A stretch of DNA of 64,000 nucleotides from Paenibacillus sp. FSL R5-0623 (GCF_037974265.1 NZ_CP150233.1:4650001-4714000); one strand, 5' to 3'; numbered from the stretch's first letter, positions 42,592 through 51,876 are shown. Made by a program: numbers and translations. Notes: generated by a model from the sequence alone, not told the origin.

Positions 42592-45267
42592 ATGCGTCAC
42601 ATTTGGCACGTTTACAAAACAGACTGGTTGCATATTCTGAAGGTCCCCACAGGTATATTTCTAATTGTGGCTATTATTCTACTACCTGGGCTGTATGACT
42701 GGGTCAATGTGAAATCCGTCTGGGACCCATACAGTAACACTCAAGGGATCAAAATTGCAGTGACAACCGAGGACGAGGGTGCGACTGTTGAAGGAACCAA
42801 TGTTAATATCGGAGACGAACTGGTAACCAGCCTCAAACACAACGAAAAGCTGGGCTGGACTTTTGTAGATCGGGCTGAGTCTAGTCGCGGGGTACAAACA
42901 GGAGAATATTATGCAAGCCTGCTCATTCCCGGAGACTTTTCGTCTAAAATTACAGGTATCGTTGACGGAAAGCTGGAACGCCCAGAGGTAATCTATACCG
43001 TTAATGAGAAAGTGAATGCCATTGCTCCTAAAATCACAGGCTCCGGTGTATCTGCCATAACAACACAAATCAATGAAAGTTTCACTGAAGCCGTCAGTGA
43101 GGCCGTTCTAACCAAGTTGAAGGAAGCCGGGGTTGAAATTAACACCCAGCTTCCAACTTTGCGCAAGATGGAGAATGGCATTTTTACACTGGAGAAAAAT
43201 CTTCCGGCTATTCAAGCCGCAGGTCAAAAGGTTCTGGAAGTAGAAAAAGCCATGCCCGAGATTGTAAAAGATGCTCAAAAGATCGTTGAGATCGAGAAAA
43301 AACTGCCTGAAATCAATGAAGCAGCACAGTATGTGCTCAAGGTGCAGAAGTATTGGCCACAAATTAATGATGCGGCTTCCGAAGTGCTGGCTATTCAAGG
43401 ACGGATACCGGATATACAAAAAGCGGTAGAACGCATTCAAGAAGTGGATGAAAACTTTGGCCAGGTATCAGATGTCATCCAAACGGCGTTGGATAAAACC
43501 AACAAAGCTCTGTCTATCGTAACGGCAGCAGAGCAAGATCTGGACAAAGTATCACAAATCGCTGGCAACGGGATTGAGCTTGCAAAAGGATTAAATCAGT
43601 TCGTGGATTCCAGTGAAGAAGCGTTTCAGGCGATTGGCCCGGTGATCCGCCAAAATCTGCTGCTGGTGCAGCAGATTACTAACGCTGCAGGAGACGTATT
43701 TGCACAATTACAACATTCGGATCTTAGTAACCTTCCTACAGCAGAAGATATCGACCGGATTGCTTCGCGTTTAGGGATTGCGGTAAAACTCGTGGACAGT
43801 ATGGCAGAACTATTGGGCAACATCAATAAATTGCTTCCAAGCCAACCACTTGCCGATAAAATTACACAACTGAACTCCATTTCTGATAAACTTCAGTTGC
43901 AAATCCGCTTGGCTGGCATCATCAGTGATGCCATGCGTCGTAATACAACTCCACCGACAGACGTCATCGCTCAGTTAAATACACTCTCGAAGGACATCAG
44001 CAGCGGGATTAGCAATATCTTAAACACCTATGAAAGTGAAATATCGCCTGCACTTGCAGCTGGTGCGGATAAGCTCAGGTCTACCCTCTCCACTTCAGCA
44101 GAAACTTTACAAGGAGCAAAAGATCGTATTCCGGATATTGCGGACATTCTTGCATCAGCCAAAGAAGGGATTACGTTTGGGCAGACCGAGTTGACAAAAA
44201 TTCAGAGCGAACTGCCTCAAATACAATCTAAGATCCATGAGATATCAGAGACACTCGCGAACAAAAGTGAAGGTTTTATCCAAGCTCTGAACACCGTGTC
44301 TTCATTAATTCGAAACGATCTGCCCAAGCTGGGAATCAAACTGAACGAAGCCGCTGATTTTGTTCGCAATGATCTGCCTAATGCCGAGAAACAGATAGGC
44401 AAGGCATCCGATTTTGTCCAGAACCAGCTTCCTGAGGTCGAAAAAGGAGTACATCGTGTTGCCGCGCTTGTACGTGATGATCTGCCAGCATTGGAAAGTG
44501 CCATCAGCAAGGCTGCGGACAAGCTCAGGGAAGTCGAAGGCAATAACCAGTTTGCTGAGCTCGCCAAACTTTTGCGTGGTGATATCGAAGAAGAAAGTGC
44601 TTTTCTTGCAAGTCCGGTGCAAATCAAGGAACAACAGCTTTACCCGATTCCGAATTATGGATCGGCCATGTCACCATTTTATGGCGTGCTGTCTCTGTGG
44701 GTTGGCTCAACACTGTTGATTTCTCTGCTTCGTGCCGAAGCTGAGAATCCTGGGGGTAAGTTCCGGGGATATGAGTTGTATCTTGGACGTCTCGCTACTT
44801 TTCTGACCATTGGGTTACTTCAGGCGGTATGTGTCACCTTGGGTGATATCTTAATCCTGGGTACCTATGTTGCAGATAAACTGTGGTTTGTCCTGTTTGC
44901 CATGTTAGTGAGTGCCGTATTTGTCACCATAACGTACACCCTGCTGTCCGTTTTTGGGAATATCGGAAAAGGGATCGCCATTATCTTCATGGTGTTCCAG
45001 TTCTCCAGCTCCGGCGGTACGTTCCCAATCAGCATGACATCACCCTTTTTCCAGGCATTAAATCCGTTCATGCCCTTCACGTATGCCATCAGTCTGCTGC
45101 GTGAGTCGGTCGGCGGCATATTGTGGTCTACTGCCATCAAGGATATTCTGTGGTTGTGTATGTTCATCGCGCTGAGTCTCATCGTTGCACTTGCTTTGAA
45201 ACGCCCACTCAGCAGTCTCACCAAACGTTCAGCCGAGAATGCCAAAAAGACCAAAATTATTGCTTAA
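42592..45267 (+). CDS. YhgE/Pip-family membrane protein with internal repeats
   Basis: An 891-residue protein. One helix near the N-terminus (about 20-38) and five to six at the C-terminus (about 688-880, ABC-2 permease-like) enclose a large outside region. The region has five 17-residue repeats (204-288, unit like LPEINEAAQYVLKVQKY) and four 18-residue repeats (575-646, unit like NDLPNAEKQIGKASDFVQ), which must form helical stalks. YhgE and Pip are linked to phage infection and related YueB/EsaA proteins are phage receptors and type VII secretion parts. AGGAGG precedes the ATG. Borders the glycosylation cluster and pyr operon. Confidence 0.88.
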   Translation: MRHIWHVYKTDWLHILKVPTGIFLIVAIILLPGLYDWVNVKSVWDPYSNTQGIKIAVTTEDEGATVEGTNVNIGDELVTSLKHNEKLGWTFVDRAESSRGVQTGEYYASLLIPGDFSSKITGIVDGKLERPEVIYTVNEKVNAIAPKITGSGVSAITTQINESFTEAVSEAVLTKLKEAGVEINTQLPTLRKMENGIFTLEKNLPAIQAAGQKVLEVEKAMPEIVKDAQKIVEIEKKLPEINEAAQYVLKVQKYWPQINDAASEVLAIQGRIPDIQKAVERIQEVDENFGQVSDVIQTALDKTNKALSIVTAAEQDLDKVSQIAGNGIELAKGLNQFVDSSEEAFQAIGPVIRQNLLLVQQITNAAGDVFAQLQHSDLSNLPTAEDIDRIASRLGIAVKLVDSMAELLGNINKLLPSQPLADKITQLNSISDKLQLQIRLAGIISDAMRRNTTPPTDVIAQLNTLSKDISSGISNILNTYESEISPALAAGADKLRSTLSTSAETLQGAKDRIPDIADILASAKEGITFGQTELTKIQSELPQIQSKIHEISETLANKSEGFIQALNTVSSLIRNDLPKLGIKLNEAADFVRNDLPNAEKQIGKASDFVQNQLPEVEKGVHRVAALVRDDLPALESAISKAADKLREVEGNNQFAELAKLLRGDIEEESAFLASPVQIKEQQLYPIPNYGSAMSPFYGVLSLWVGSTLLISLLRAEAENPGGKFRGYELYLGRLATFLTIGLLQAVCVTLGDILILGTYVADKLWFVLFAMLVSAVFVTITYTLLSVFGNIGKGIAIIFMVFQFSSSGGTFPISMTSPFFQALNPFMPFTYAISLLRESVGGILWSTAIKDILWLCMFIALSLIVALALKRPLSSLTKRSAENAKKTKIIA

Positions 45268-45290
45268 CTCATGTGCTGGATACTAAAATA

Positions 45291-45327
45291 GATAAGGCCA
45301 TTGGACTTTCCATCCAATGGCCTTATC
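45291..45327. terminator. bidirectional terminator between Pip gene and GT-C-like gene
   Basis: GATAAGGCCATTGGA and TCCAATGGCCTTATC form a perfect 15-bp stem with T-rich flanks, serving both convergent transcripts. Confidence 0.9.
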
Positions 45328-45358
45328 TTATTTTCTTATATGAATCGATACATTTTGA

Positions 45359-46663
45359 TTATTTCACTGAGCGTTCCTGTTCCAATTGATCATAGGATTG
45401 TTTGATTGTTGTTAATGTTTCTACATTGCGATAGATATTGTTACTTGCCGTAACGATAACACATAACATGATCAAGCCTATAACCACTTTTTTCCCCAAT
45501 CCCGGACGAAGGCTGATGACGAAACCTCCACCCAATAGGAAAAACGCAAACAGATAATGCCCCGCATACAGGTACATATCATATTGAAATACAGCCAGGC
45601 CAAAGCCCACGACGACATGAAGCAAAAAGGCAAACAGAATATATGGCACAAGGGTCCATACTTCACGTTCACGAATGCCCTTAATGAAGCCCATGAATGC
45701 CAGTAGTAAAATAAAGATACCTGTCATCTGCACATAGATTGGATTGGAAAGGGATAGGTCCGTAACAAAAGCTGCCATTCCCGGGTCCAGTAAATGCATC
45801 TTCGGTGTCAGCATCGGATTAATGGTTAACATGTTCAATGCTTTCCAATGAACAGCGAACTGGAATGGTGTTGCATAGCTTGTTCCACCATTTTGAATGC
45901 CCAACAGCCAGTTACTTACCCAACTGCGACCTCCAAAGGCAACATACTGAATGCCTGTTAATACGACGATGATCAGAACCGCCAATGCCATGATACCGAT
46001 GTATTTTTTCAAATTCGCCTTATTGCGCCATGCATGCATATTGAAGAATGTGGCAGCAGCAAATGGTACGATATTGGTCGAGGTTAGTCCAAAGTTAATC
46101 GATGCAAGCAATGCATTAGATACATAACGTACGTCCTGACGCTCACGAGTATACTGCATGTAAACCACCGACAGCAGAATAACGAACTGTACATAAGGGT
46201 ACGAATCCGGGATCAATGCAGTAAACATTAAGTAGGAACTGAAACCAAACAGTAAGGCAAAAAGTAGCGGTACGATGGTCGGTTTATCTTCTTTTTGACT
46301 CAGGAACAGATACGCCAGCACCACCGAACCCGCATTCACCAGGGATTGCAGGATTAGAAAGAACCAGTTGCCTCCCAGAAGTTTCGCTACAGCCGCAAGG
46401 GTGACTGCGAGAAAGGAGATCAGCGGATGGATCACGGAAGAACTGTTGTCCCCATAATACATCGAAGGATCAAAGTTGAATAAATTGATTGGGAACAGCG
46501 TCGTATTAAATGGGCTATACGCCCCCAGCATTTCTGCATTATTTTCAATATACAGAACATACGAGCCGTTCATTAAACCATAGAACAGAGCAAATCCAGC
46601 AAACAGGTAGAAGGCTGTCCAGTTGGCTCTGCGATTATAAAATAAGTAATCTAAAAAGTTCAT
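45359..46663 (-). CDS. polytopic membrane protein, probable GT-C-type glycosyltransferase
   Basis: A 434-residue protein with about eleven hydrophobic segments. After helix 1 a long outside loop (residues 36-75) contains Asp and Glu residues (IENNAEMLGAYS; NFDPSMYYGDNSS), the place where GT-C enzymes keep the catalytic acid. No family name could be assigned. It is last in the cluster that makes a polyprenyl-phosphate sugar donor, so it is the candidate user of that donor, transferring a pentose to an envelope glycan. Weak ribosome site. The assignment is by context and topology, not motif. Confidence 0.6.
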   Translation of the reverse strand: MNFLDYLFYNRRANWTAFYLFAGFALFYGLMNGSYVLYIENNAEMLGAYSPFNTTLFPINLFNFDPSMYYGDNSSSVIHPLISFLAVTLAAVAKLLGGNWFFLILQSLVNAGSVVLAYLFLSQKEDKPTIVPLLFALLFGFSSYLMFTALIPDSYPYVQFVILLSVVYMQYTRERQDVRYVSNALLASINFGLTSTNIVPFAAATFFNMHAWRNKANLKKYIGIMALAVLIIVVLTGIQYVAFGGRSWVSNWLLGIQNGGTSYATPFQFAVHWKALNMLTINPMLTPKMHLLDPGMAAFVTDLSLSNPIYVQMTGIFILLLAFMGFIKGIREREVWTLVPYILFAFLLHVVVGFGLAVFQYDMYLYAGHYLFAFFLLGGGFVISLRPGLGKKVVIGLIMLCVIVTASNNIYRNVETLTTIKQSYDQLEQERSVK

Positions 46664-46694
46664 GCTTTCATTTCACATCCTGATTAATTAAGTT

Positions 46695-47015
46695 CTAAAA
46701 TACCAGTAACAGTAGGCCACCCATAATACATGCCACACCGATCCAGCGTAAAGGACCCACTGTCTCTTTAAATACCAACCGCGCTATAATGAGAGTCCAG
46801 ACATATGTTAATGCGTTGGCAGGCAGTACGACGGTTAATGGAAGAAACTTCAACAACACAATATTCAGCAACGCACCCGTTCCGTAGAATCCAAGTCCCA
46901 TGAGTACATACAGACGATTGCGACTGGATGCATAAGCTTTCAGTCCAGCCCCGCCCAGTGCACCACACAACGTCATGACAATTAATACGGCAACCATCCA
47001 GCTATCGATCAACAC
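46695..47015 (-). CDS. EamA/SMR-like four-helix membrane protein (ArnF-like half)
   Basis: A 106-residue protein with four helices. It overlaps the upstream partner by 14 nt and starts at GTG with GGGGTGA upstream. The helix order and the ALTYVWTLIIARLVFKETV segment resemble ArnE/ArnF and other small EamA proteins that flip undecaprenyl-phosphate-linked sugars. Two half-size proteins with overlapping genes suggest a heterodimer. A conserved charged residue for transport was not singled out. Confidence 0.7.
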   Translation of the reverse strand: MLIDSWMVAVLIVMTLCGALGGAGLKAYASSRNRLYVLMGLGFYGTGALLNIVLLKFLPLTVVLPANALTYVWTLIIARLVFKETVGPLRWIGVACIMGGLLLLVF

Positions 47016-47331
47016 TGGTTAATGTCACCCCGATTCCAAGCAACACAACTGCTGCCAGCTTCTGCATCGTAATTTCTTCCCCAAGCAAAAAATACCCATA
47101 GATTAAGGCAAATACATAGCTGGCGCACATCAGAGGATAAGCAACTGAGAGTTTTTCCAGAGCAAAAGCTTTAATCATCAAAATCGCTCCAAGTCCATAA
47201 CACAGAAAACCAACACCCAGGTAGATCCACTCGGTTAGTCCCCATTTCCAGAACAATTGACCCGTTGCTGTCAGAAAAGCCGAGACGAGCATCAACCATT
47301 TACCTGCATGACGCGATTTTATTTCCCCCAC
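47002..47331 (-). CDS. EamA/SMR-like four-helix membrane protein (ArnE-like half)
   Basis: A 109-residue protein with four helices and a C-terminal pattern ITMQKLAAVVLLGIGVTLTS typical of SMR/EamA proteins (YFLLGEEIT before it is the classic FGE-like motif). It starts at GTG with GGAGG 7 nt upstream, inside the end of the HAD gene (13-nt overlap). Expected role: half of a lipid-phosphate-sugar flippase. SMR drug efflux is the alternative, less likely given the neighbours. Confidence 0.7.
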   Translation of the reverse strand: MGEIKSRHAGKWLMLVSAFLTATGQLFWKWGLTEWIYLGVGFLCYGLGAILMIKAFALEKLSVAYPLMCASYVFALIYGYFLLGEEITMQKLAAVVLLGIGVTLTSVDR

Positions 47332-47951
47332 GTTAATGCCTCCATGTCCGGAACACGCTTGTTAATAAAGTATCGCTGACTCACAAGTTGCATGACTGGA
47401 AGGTCGGATAAGGAGTCCGAGTAGGAACATGACTGGTCATAATCAATTACCATGTTCTTCTCACTCAGATAAGCCTGAATTCGGCGCACCTTCTCTTCCC
47501 CTTTGCAATTACTGCCTTCAATTCTGCTCGTGTAACCATTCGCATGACGGACAAGTTCAGTCCCAATTACATGATCCACCCAGGGAAAGTTTTTAAAGTA
47601 TTTCATATAGGCATGCGGAGATGCAGTTACCAGCAAGACATGATAACCTGCTTCTTTGCGATGTTGCATCTCTACACTGGCCTCGGCAAAAATGGACGTA
47701 CGCAAGCGGGTATCAAAGAAATGTTCGAGATCTTTTTCAGACATACGCTCAATTTCTTGAAAGTAGGATCGTTTGACTTGTTCAACCGTCATGAAGCCTG
47801 CCTTGAATAACACGGTATGTAATGCGATGACAGGTAATCTCCATACCTGCCATGGGTAACGGCGAACACCGTAATGCACAAATCGAAACATGGAATCACT
47901 GCGTATGATCGTTTTATCAATATCAAAAATGGCGACTTTCGTGCTTTTCAC
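47319..47951 (-). CDS. HAD-IB family phosphatase
   Basis: A 210-residue phosphatase. Motif I is FDIDKT (Asp10, Asp12), motif II the Thr/Ser in LLVTASPH, motif III the Lys in SNCKGEEKV, and motif IV YSDSLSDLPV. It belongs to the SerB-like HAD-IB group. Its start GTG lies 18 bp after the UbiA gene. In this cluster it would remove the 5'-phosphate from polyprenyl-phosphoryl-5-phosphoribose, the step done by other phosphatases in mycobacteria. In some bacteria HAD and UbiA domains are fused, which supports the pairing. Confidence 0.85.
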   Translation of the reverse strand: MKSTKVAIFDIDKTIIRSDSMFRFVHYGVRRYPWQVWRLPVIALHTVLFKAGFMTVEQVKRSYFQEIERMSEKDLEHFFDTRLRTSIFAEASVEMQHRKEAGYHVLLVTASPHAYMKYFKNFPWVDHVIGTELVRHANGYTSRIEGSNCKGEEKVRRIQAYLSEKNMVIDYDQSCSYSDSLSDLPVMQLVSQRYFINKRVPDMEALTWGK

Positions 47952-47969
47952 CCTGATCCCCCTCAGTTT

Positions 47970-48884
47970 TTATTCAAAGATTGCAAAGATTGTAACAACA
48001 CTTATCACATACAACATAACCGTAATTAATATGGGCTTGTCCTCAAACAGCACACGATCAGGCGAGCCGCCTTGGTTCTTCATATGGATCAGATACAGGT
48101 AACGGAACATGCCGTAAATAACCAATGGAATCGTCCACATGAGATGAATGGTTCGATCTGAAGTGAATGTGAACAGGGAATAACTGATAATCGTAGCTGT
48201 CGTCACAATTGTATTGAATTGATCCAGTAATGTAATGGAGTAGTTATCCAAAACCTTACGATGTGATCCCGTATTTCCCTCAAGCAACGTGAGTTCATTT
48301 CTGCGTTTTCCAATGGCCAAAAACAACGACAACAGCATGGTACAGATCAAAAACCACGGTGTGAATGGCACATGGATCAGCACACCACCTGCAATGGCAC
48401 GAAGTACAAAGCCGGCTGCAATGGTCATCATATCCAGGATAACGAGATGTTTCAGCACAAATGAATACGATACATTCAACAGGAAATAGACGATACATAA
48501 CACCCCGAATAGAGGGTTCATCATGAAGGCCGTTCCTACGGAAAGGATTAATAAAATAATGCCAAACAACAAAGCATGACTCGGATTCACCTGCCCAGAA
48601 GCCATAGGACGATACTTTTTCACCGGATGCTGTCTATCCCTGTCCCGGTCTACAAAGTCATTTAAAATATACACACAGCCTGCAACAAGGCTAAATAGAA
48701 TAAAACCAAGCAACGTCGCAAGAATGGTTTCAGTCCGAATCTCCTCAAAAGAGAATAGTAACGCAGCAAATAACAGCAGATTTTTAGTCCACTGTTTGGG
48801 TCTTAACAATCTGATTAATCCTGGCACTATACTGCCTGTTCCTGTTGCCGGTGAGGACACCGTACTTGTTCGTGATGATAACAA
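47970..48884 (-). CDS. UbiA-family prenyl-phosphate phosphoribosyltransferase (DPPR synthase-like)
   Basis: A 304-residue integral membrane enzyme with nine helices. The first Asp-rich loop (NDFVDRDRDRQHPVKKYRP, residues 75-93) and the second motif LDMMTIAAGFVLRAIAGG (about 150-167) are those of decaprenyl-phosphate phosphoribosyltransferases (Rv3806c type), and FLAIGKRRNEL also fits. The HP and KxxRP pattern favours PRPP as donor over polyprenyl diphosphate. Likely product: polyprenyl-phosphoryl-5-phosphoribose. It begins at TTG with AAGGGAG upstream and leads the five-gene cluster. Confidence 0.85.
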   Translation of the reverse strand: MLSSRTSTVSSPATGTGSIVPGLIRLLRPKQWTKNLLLFAALLFSFEEIRTETILATLLGFILFSLVAGCVYILNDFVDRDRDRQHPVKKYRPMASGQVNPSHALLFGIILLILSVGTAFMMNPLFGVLCIVYFLLNVSYSFVLKHLVILDMMTIAAGFVLRAIAGGVLIHVPFTPWFLICTMLLSLFLAIGKRRNELTLLEGNTGSHRKVLDNYSITLLDQFNTIVTTATIISYSLFTFTSDRTIHLMWTIPLVIYGMFRYLYLIHMKNQGGSPDRVLFEDKPILITVMLYVISVVTIFAIFE

Positions 48885-49006
48885 TTGTAATAACTCCCTT
48901 CAAAAGCAACTTCTGTATATAACAAATAACGTAAAGATCTAATCATATGTTGCTTGTATAATTTTGTAAAGGGAGTAAATGAAAAAAATCTAATATGGGC
49001 ATAAAA

Positions 49007-49028
49007 AAGAGACCGTTTCCGGTCTCTT
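49007..49028 (-). terminator. terminator after dapL
   Basis: AAGAGACCG and CGGTCTCTT form a stem followed by T residues on the minus strand, separating dapL from the UbiA cluster. Confidence 0.85.
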
Positions 49029-49062
49029 CGTTAGTAAATGATTTAACTATTGGGTCATGCGA

Positions 49063-50316
49063 TTAAAATTCGAATTGCACGTCGCTCAGACGACGTTTGA
49101 TCTCAGCAATAACACGTTTCTCTTCCTCTTCACCCTTCGCTTCAAAGGTTACGGAGAAACGAACAAAGTTACCGGCATCATCCCAAGGTACGGATGAGAT
49201 CAGTTTCTCACGGATCAGGAATTGGGAGAAATCTTCGCCGGATTCGAAGCGACGTCCGCCAACCACACCTTTTGGTGCTTCTACATACAGGAAGAATGAA
49301 CCTTTAGGTTTTTCAGCCTGGAAGCCCAGTTCGTTCAGTGCGGCAACGAGCATGTCGTGACGACGGGAATATTTCTCTGCAATTTTTTCCGTAATTTCAG
49401 GGTGATTCAATCCATATGCAGCAGCCTTTTGAATCGCGATGAACTGACCGGAGTCATTGTTGTCCTTCACGTCACTGAATGCTTTGACTACAAGCGGATT
49501 ACCCGCTACGAACCCGATTCTCCAACCTGTCATGTTGTAGGACTTGGATAAAGAGTGCAGCTCTACGCCGACATCCTTCGCTCCTGGTACCGACAGGAAG
49601 CTGAACGGTTTTTTGCCATCGTATGTCAATGCCGCATAAGGAGCATCGTGGACAACAACTACGTTGTATTTCTTCGCCCACTCCACGACTTCAGTGAAGA
49701 ACTCCACTGTTGCACTTGCACCTGTTGGGTTGTTCGGATAGTTCAGGTAGAGCAACTTCGCACGTTTTGCGATGTCTTCCGGAATAGCCGTCAGATCAGG
49801 CAGGAAGTTGTTCTCTTTCGTCAATTGAATGTTGAACACTTCTCCACCCAGATACTTCGTATGTGTGCCCATAACCGGATAACCTGGAACGGTCATGATC
49901 GTCACATCACCCGGATTAATGAAGCATGAAGGCATCATCGCCAAAGCCGGTTTGGAACCAATGGAGTGCACGATTTCGGTATCTGCATCGATACCTTCTA
50001 CGTTGAATACGTTTTTCAGGTAAGAAGTAGCAGCAGTTTTGAATTCAGGAATACCATTGTCGGCATAACCACGGTTCTCAGGTCTGGAAGCCTCTTCTGC
50101 AAGAGCAGCCACAATGCCTGCATCAGCCATTTCGTCCGGTTCACCTACACCAAGGTCAATCAGTTCCACATCGGGAAAATCTTTTTTGGCCGAAGCTTTG
50201 GCACGTTTGATTTTCTCGAATTTATAAATGTTCGTGTCTTTACCATAGTTGGAGCCACCGATACGGTCGGCAAAATTAGTCTGAATGTAAGTTTCTTGGT
50301 ATTTATCGATACTCAT
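49063..50316 (-). CDS. dapL: LL-diaminopimelate aminotransferase
   Basis: A 417-residue fold-type-I PLP aminotransferase, giving LL-diaminopimelate from tetrahydrodipicolinate in one step for lysine and cell-wall synthesis. NYPNNPTGA, DAPYAALTYDG and the Schiff-base lysine in SLSKSYNMTGWRIGF are present. N-terminal YGKDTNIYKFEKI and VGEPDEMAD fit DapL more than aspartate aminotransferase. Start ATG 50316 preferred. It is next to the glycosylation cluster but has its own terminator. Confidence 0.88.
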   Translation of the reverse strand: MSIDKYQETYIQTNFADRIGGSNYGKDTNIYKFEKIKRAKASAKKDFPDVELIDLGVGEPDEMADAGIVAALAEEASRPENRGYADNGIPEFKTAATSYLKNVFNVEGIDADTEIVHSIGSKPALAMMPSCFINPGDVTIMTVPGYPVMGTHTKYLGGEVFNIQLTKENNFLPDLTAIPEDIAKRAKLLYLNYPNNPTGASATVEFFTEVVEWAKKYNVVVVHDAPYAALTYDGKKPFSFLSVPGAKDVGVELHSLSKSYNMTGWRIGFVAGNPLVVKAFSDVKDNNDSGQFIAIQKAAAYGLNHPEITEKIAEKYSRRHDMLVAALNELGFQAEKPKGSFFLYVEAPKGVVGGRRFESGEDFSQFLIREKLISSVPWDDAGNFVRFSVTFEAKGEEEEKRVIAEIKRRLSDVQFEF

Positions 50317-50426
50317 AACGTTGTTCATCTCCTCATTTGACGCAAATTTCTACACTTTAATATGAAGCATTTGCGTGATCAAAGCCATGGACAAAGTATC
50401 TGAACATTTGTACTTTCTTGGAGCTG

Positions 50427-51389
50427 TTAACGACTGCGTAGCGAGGCAAGCACGTCTTCCATATCTTGCGGAATAGGAGCTGAAAATTCAAGGTATTCTC
50501 CCGTTGTTGGATGCACAAATCCAAGAATGGCCGCATGAAGAGCCTGTCCCTGCATTTTGATCCCTTTATTCCGTCCATAAGTTGGATCTCCTACAAGCGG
50601 GTGACCAATAAATTTCATGTGAACCCGAATCTGGTGAGTACGTCCTGTCTCCAGTTTCAATTCCAGCAAGGTGTAATCATTAATCCGCTCAGTAACGGTA
50701 AAATGCGTAACGGCATGTTTACTGTTACGTTCTGTGACCGTATACATTTTGCGGTCATTGGTATCCCGTCCAATCGGTGCATCAATGGTCCCTTGATCAT
50801 GGTTAAGATGACCATGAACAAGCGCAATATACCGTCTGTTCACCGTATGTTCCTTCAACTGGGCAGCCAGTGAGGCATGAGCACGATCGTTCTTGGCAGC
50901 CATGATTAGGCCGGATGTATCCTTATCGATACGATGCACAATACCAGGACGCAACTCCCCATTAATACCCGAGAGGTCTTTGCAGTGATGCATAAGTGCA
51001 TTAACGAGGGTACCCGACGTATGTCCTGGTGCCGGATGCACCACAAGACCACGCTGTTTGTTAATCACGATCAGGTCGCTGTCTTCATATACCACTTCCA
51101 GCGGAATATCTTCGGCAATGATCTCTACAGCAGCCGGTTCAGGAATCTGTAGTTCAATCAGATCACCTTCGGATAACTTGGCATTGGCTTTGACAACAGC
51201 ACCATTTACCGTAACCATCCCGTCTCCGATCCACAATTGAACCTGGGAGCGAGATACGTTATCCACAGCTTCCGTAATATATTTGTCAATTCGTTCTTTT
51301 TTATGTTCAGCAGCAACGGTCCATTCCATACGTTCATTGCCATTCATTAGTTCTTCGTCGTTAATCTGTTCCTTATTCGGATTACTCAT
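50427..51389 (-). CDS. ylyB: RluD-type 23S rRNA pseudouridine synthase
   Basis: A 320-residue enzyme with an N-terminal S4 domain (ERIDKYITEAVDNVSRSQVQ) and a catalytic HRIDKDTSGL motif (Asp). It makes pseudouridines in large-subunit rRNA. ATG 51389 overlaps the lspA stop by 8 nt (ATGAGTAA), as in other Bacillales. Confidence 0.95.
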   Translation of the reverse strand: MSNPNKEQINDEELMNGNERMEWTVAAEHKKERIDKYITEAVDNVSRSQVQLWIGDGMVTVNGAVVKANAKLSEGDLIELQIPEPAAVEIIAEDIPLEVVYEDSDLIVINKQRGLVVHPAPGHTSGTLVNALMHHCKDLSGINGELRPGIVHRIDKDTSGLIMAAKNDRAHASLAAQLKEHTVNRRYIALVHGHLNHDQGTIDAPIGRDTNDRKMYTVTERNSKHAVTHFTVTERINDYTLLELKLETGRTHQIRVHMKFIGHPLVGDPTYGRNKGIKMQGQALHAAILGFVHPTTGEYLEFSAPIPQDMEDVLASLRSR

Positions 51390-51876
51390 GATGTTCATTC
51401 CCTTCAATCTTCGCGGCTGCTTTTTCGCGCCGTCCTTCAAGCAACGTCTCCACAATGATTAACGCTACACCGATGCAGATTGCCGAATCGGCGATGTTAA
51501 AAATGGGAAACGTATAACTTCCAAAGTTAAGTTGTACAAAATCTACAACTTCTCCGGTCAATGCCCGGTCAAGGAAGTTGCCAATTGCTCCACCAAGCAC
51601 CAAACTAAGCGCCACAGGCAGCAATTTGTGCGGGGTATCTTTTACCTTTTGCAAATACCAAATCAAGGCAACGACCACAATCAACGTAACCACGATAAAG
51701 AACCAACGCTGGTCTTGCAGAATGCCAAAAGCTGCTCCTGAGTTACGATGTGATGTGATGACAAAGAAATTGCCGATGACCGGAATTTCTTCTCTGAGTT
51801 CCATCCGGGTTGCAATCAGATACTTGGTTCCCTGATCCAATAAAAATACGATAAAAGCGAGGATATAATACACCAC
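51382..51876 (-). CDS. lspA: lipoprotein signal peptidase
   Basis: A 164-residue four-helix aspartic protease that cuts prolipoproteins before the lipidated Cys. GNFLDRALTG and FNIADSAICIG hold the catalytic Asp pair. Starts at GTG (51876), with GGAGTGA upstream. Precedes ylyB in an overlapping pair. Confidence 0.96.
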   Translation of the reverse strand: MVYYILAFIVFLLDQGTKYLIATRMELREEIPVIGNFFVITSHRNSGAAFGILQDQRWFFIVVTLIVVVALIWYLQKVKDTPHKLLPVALSLVLGGAIGNFLDRALTGEVVDFVQLNFGSYTFPIFNIADSAICIGVALIIVETLLEGRREKAAAKIEGNEHHE

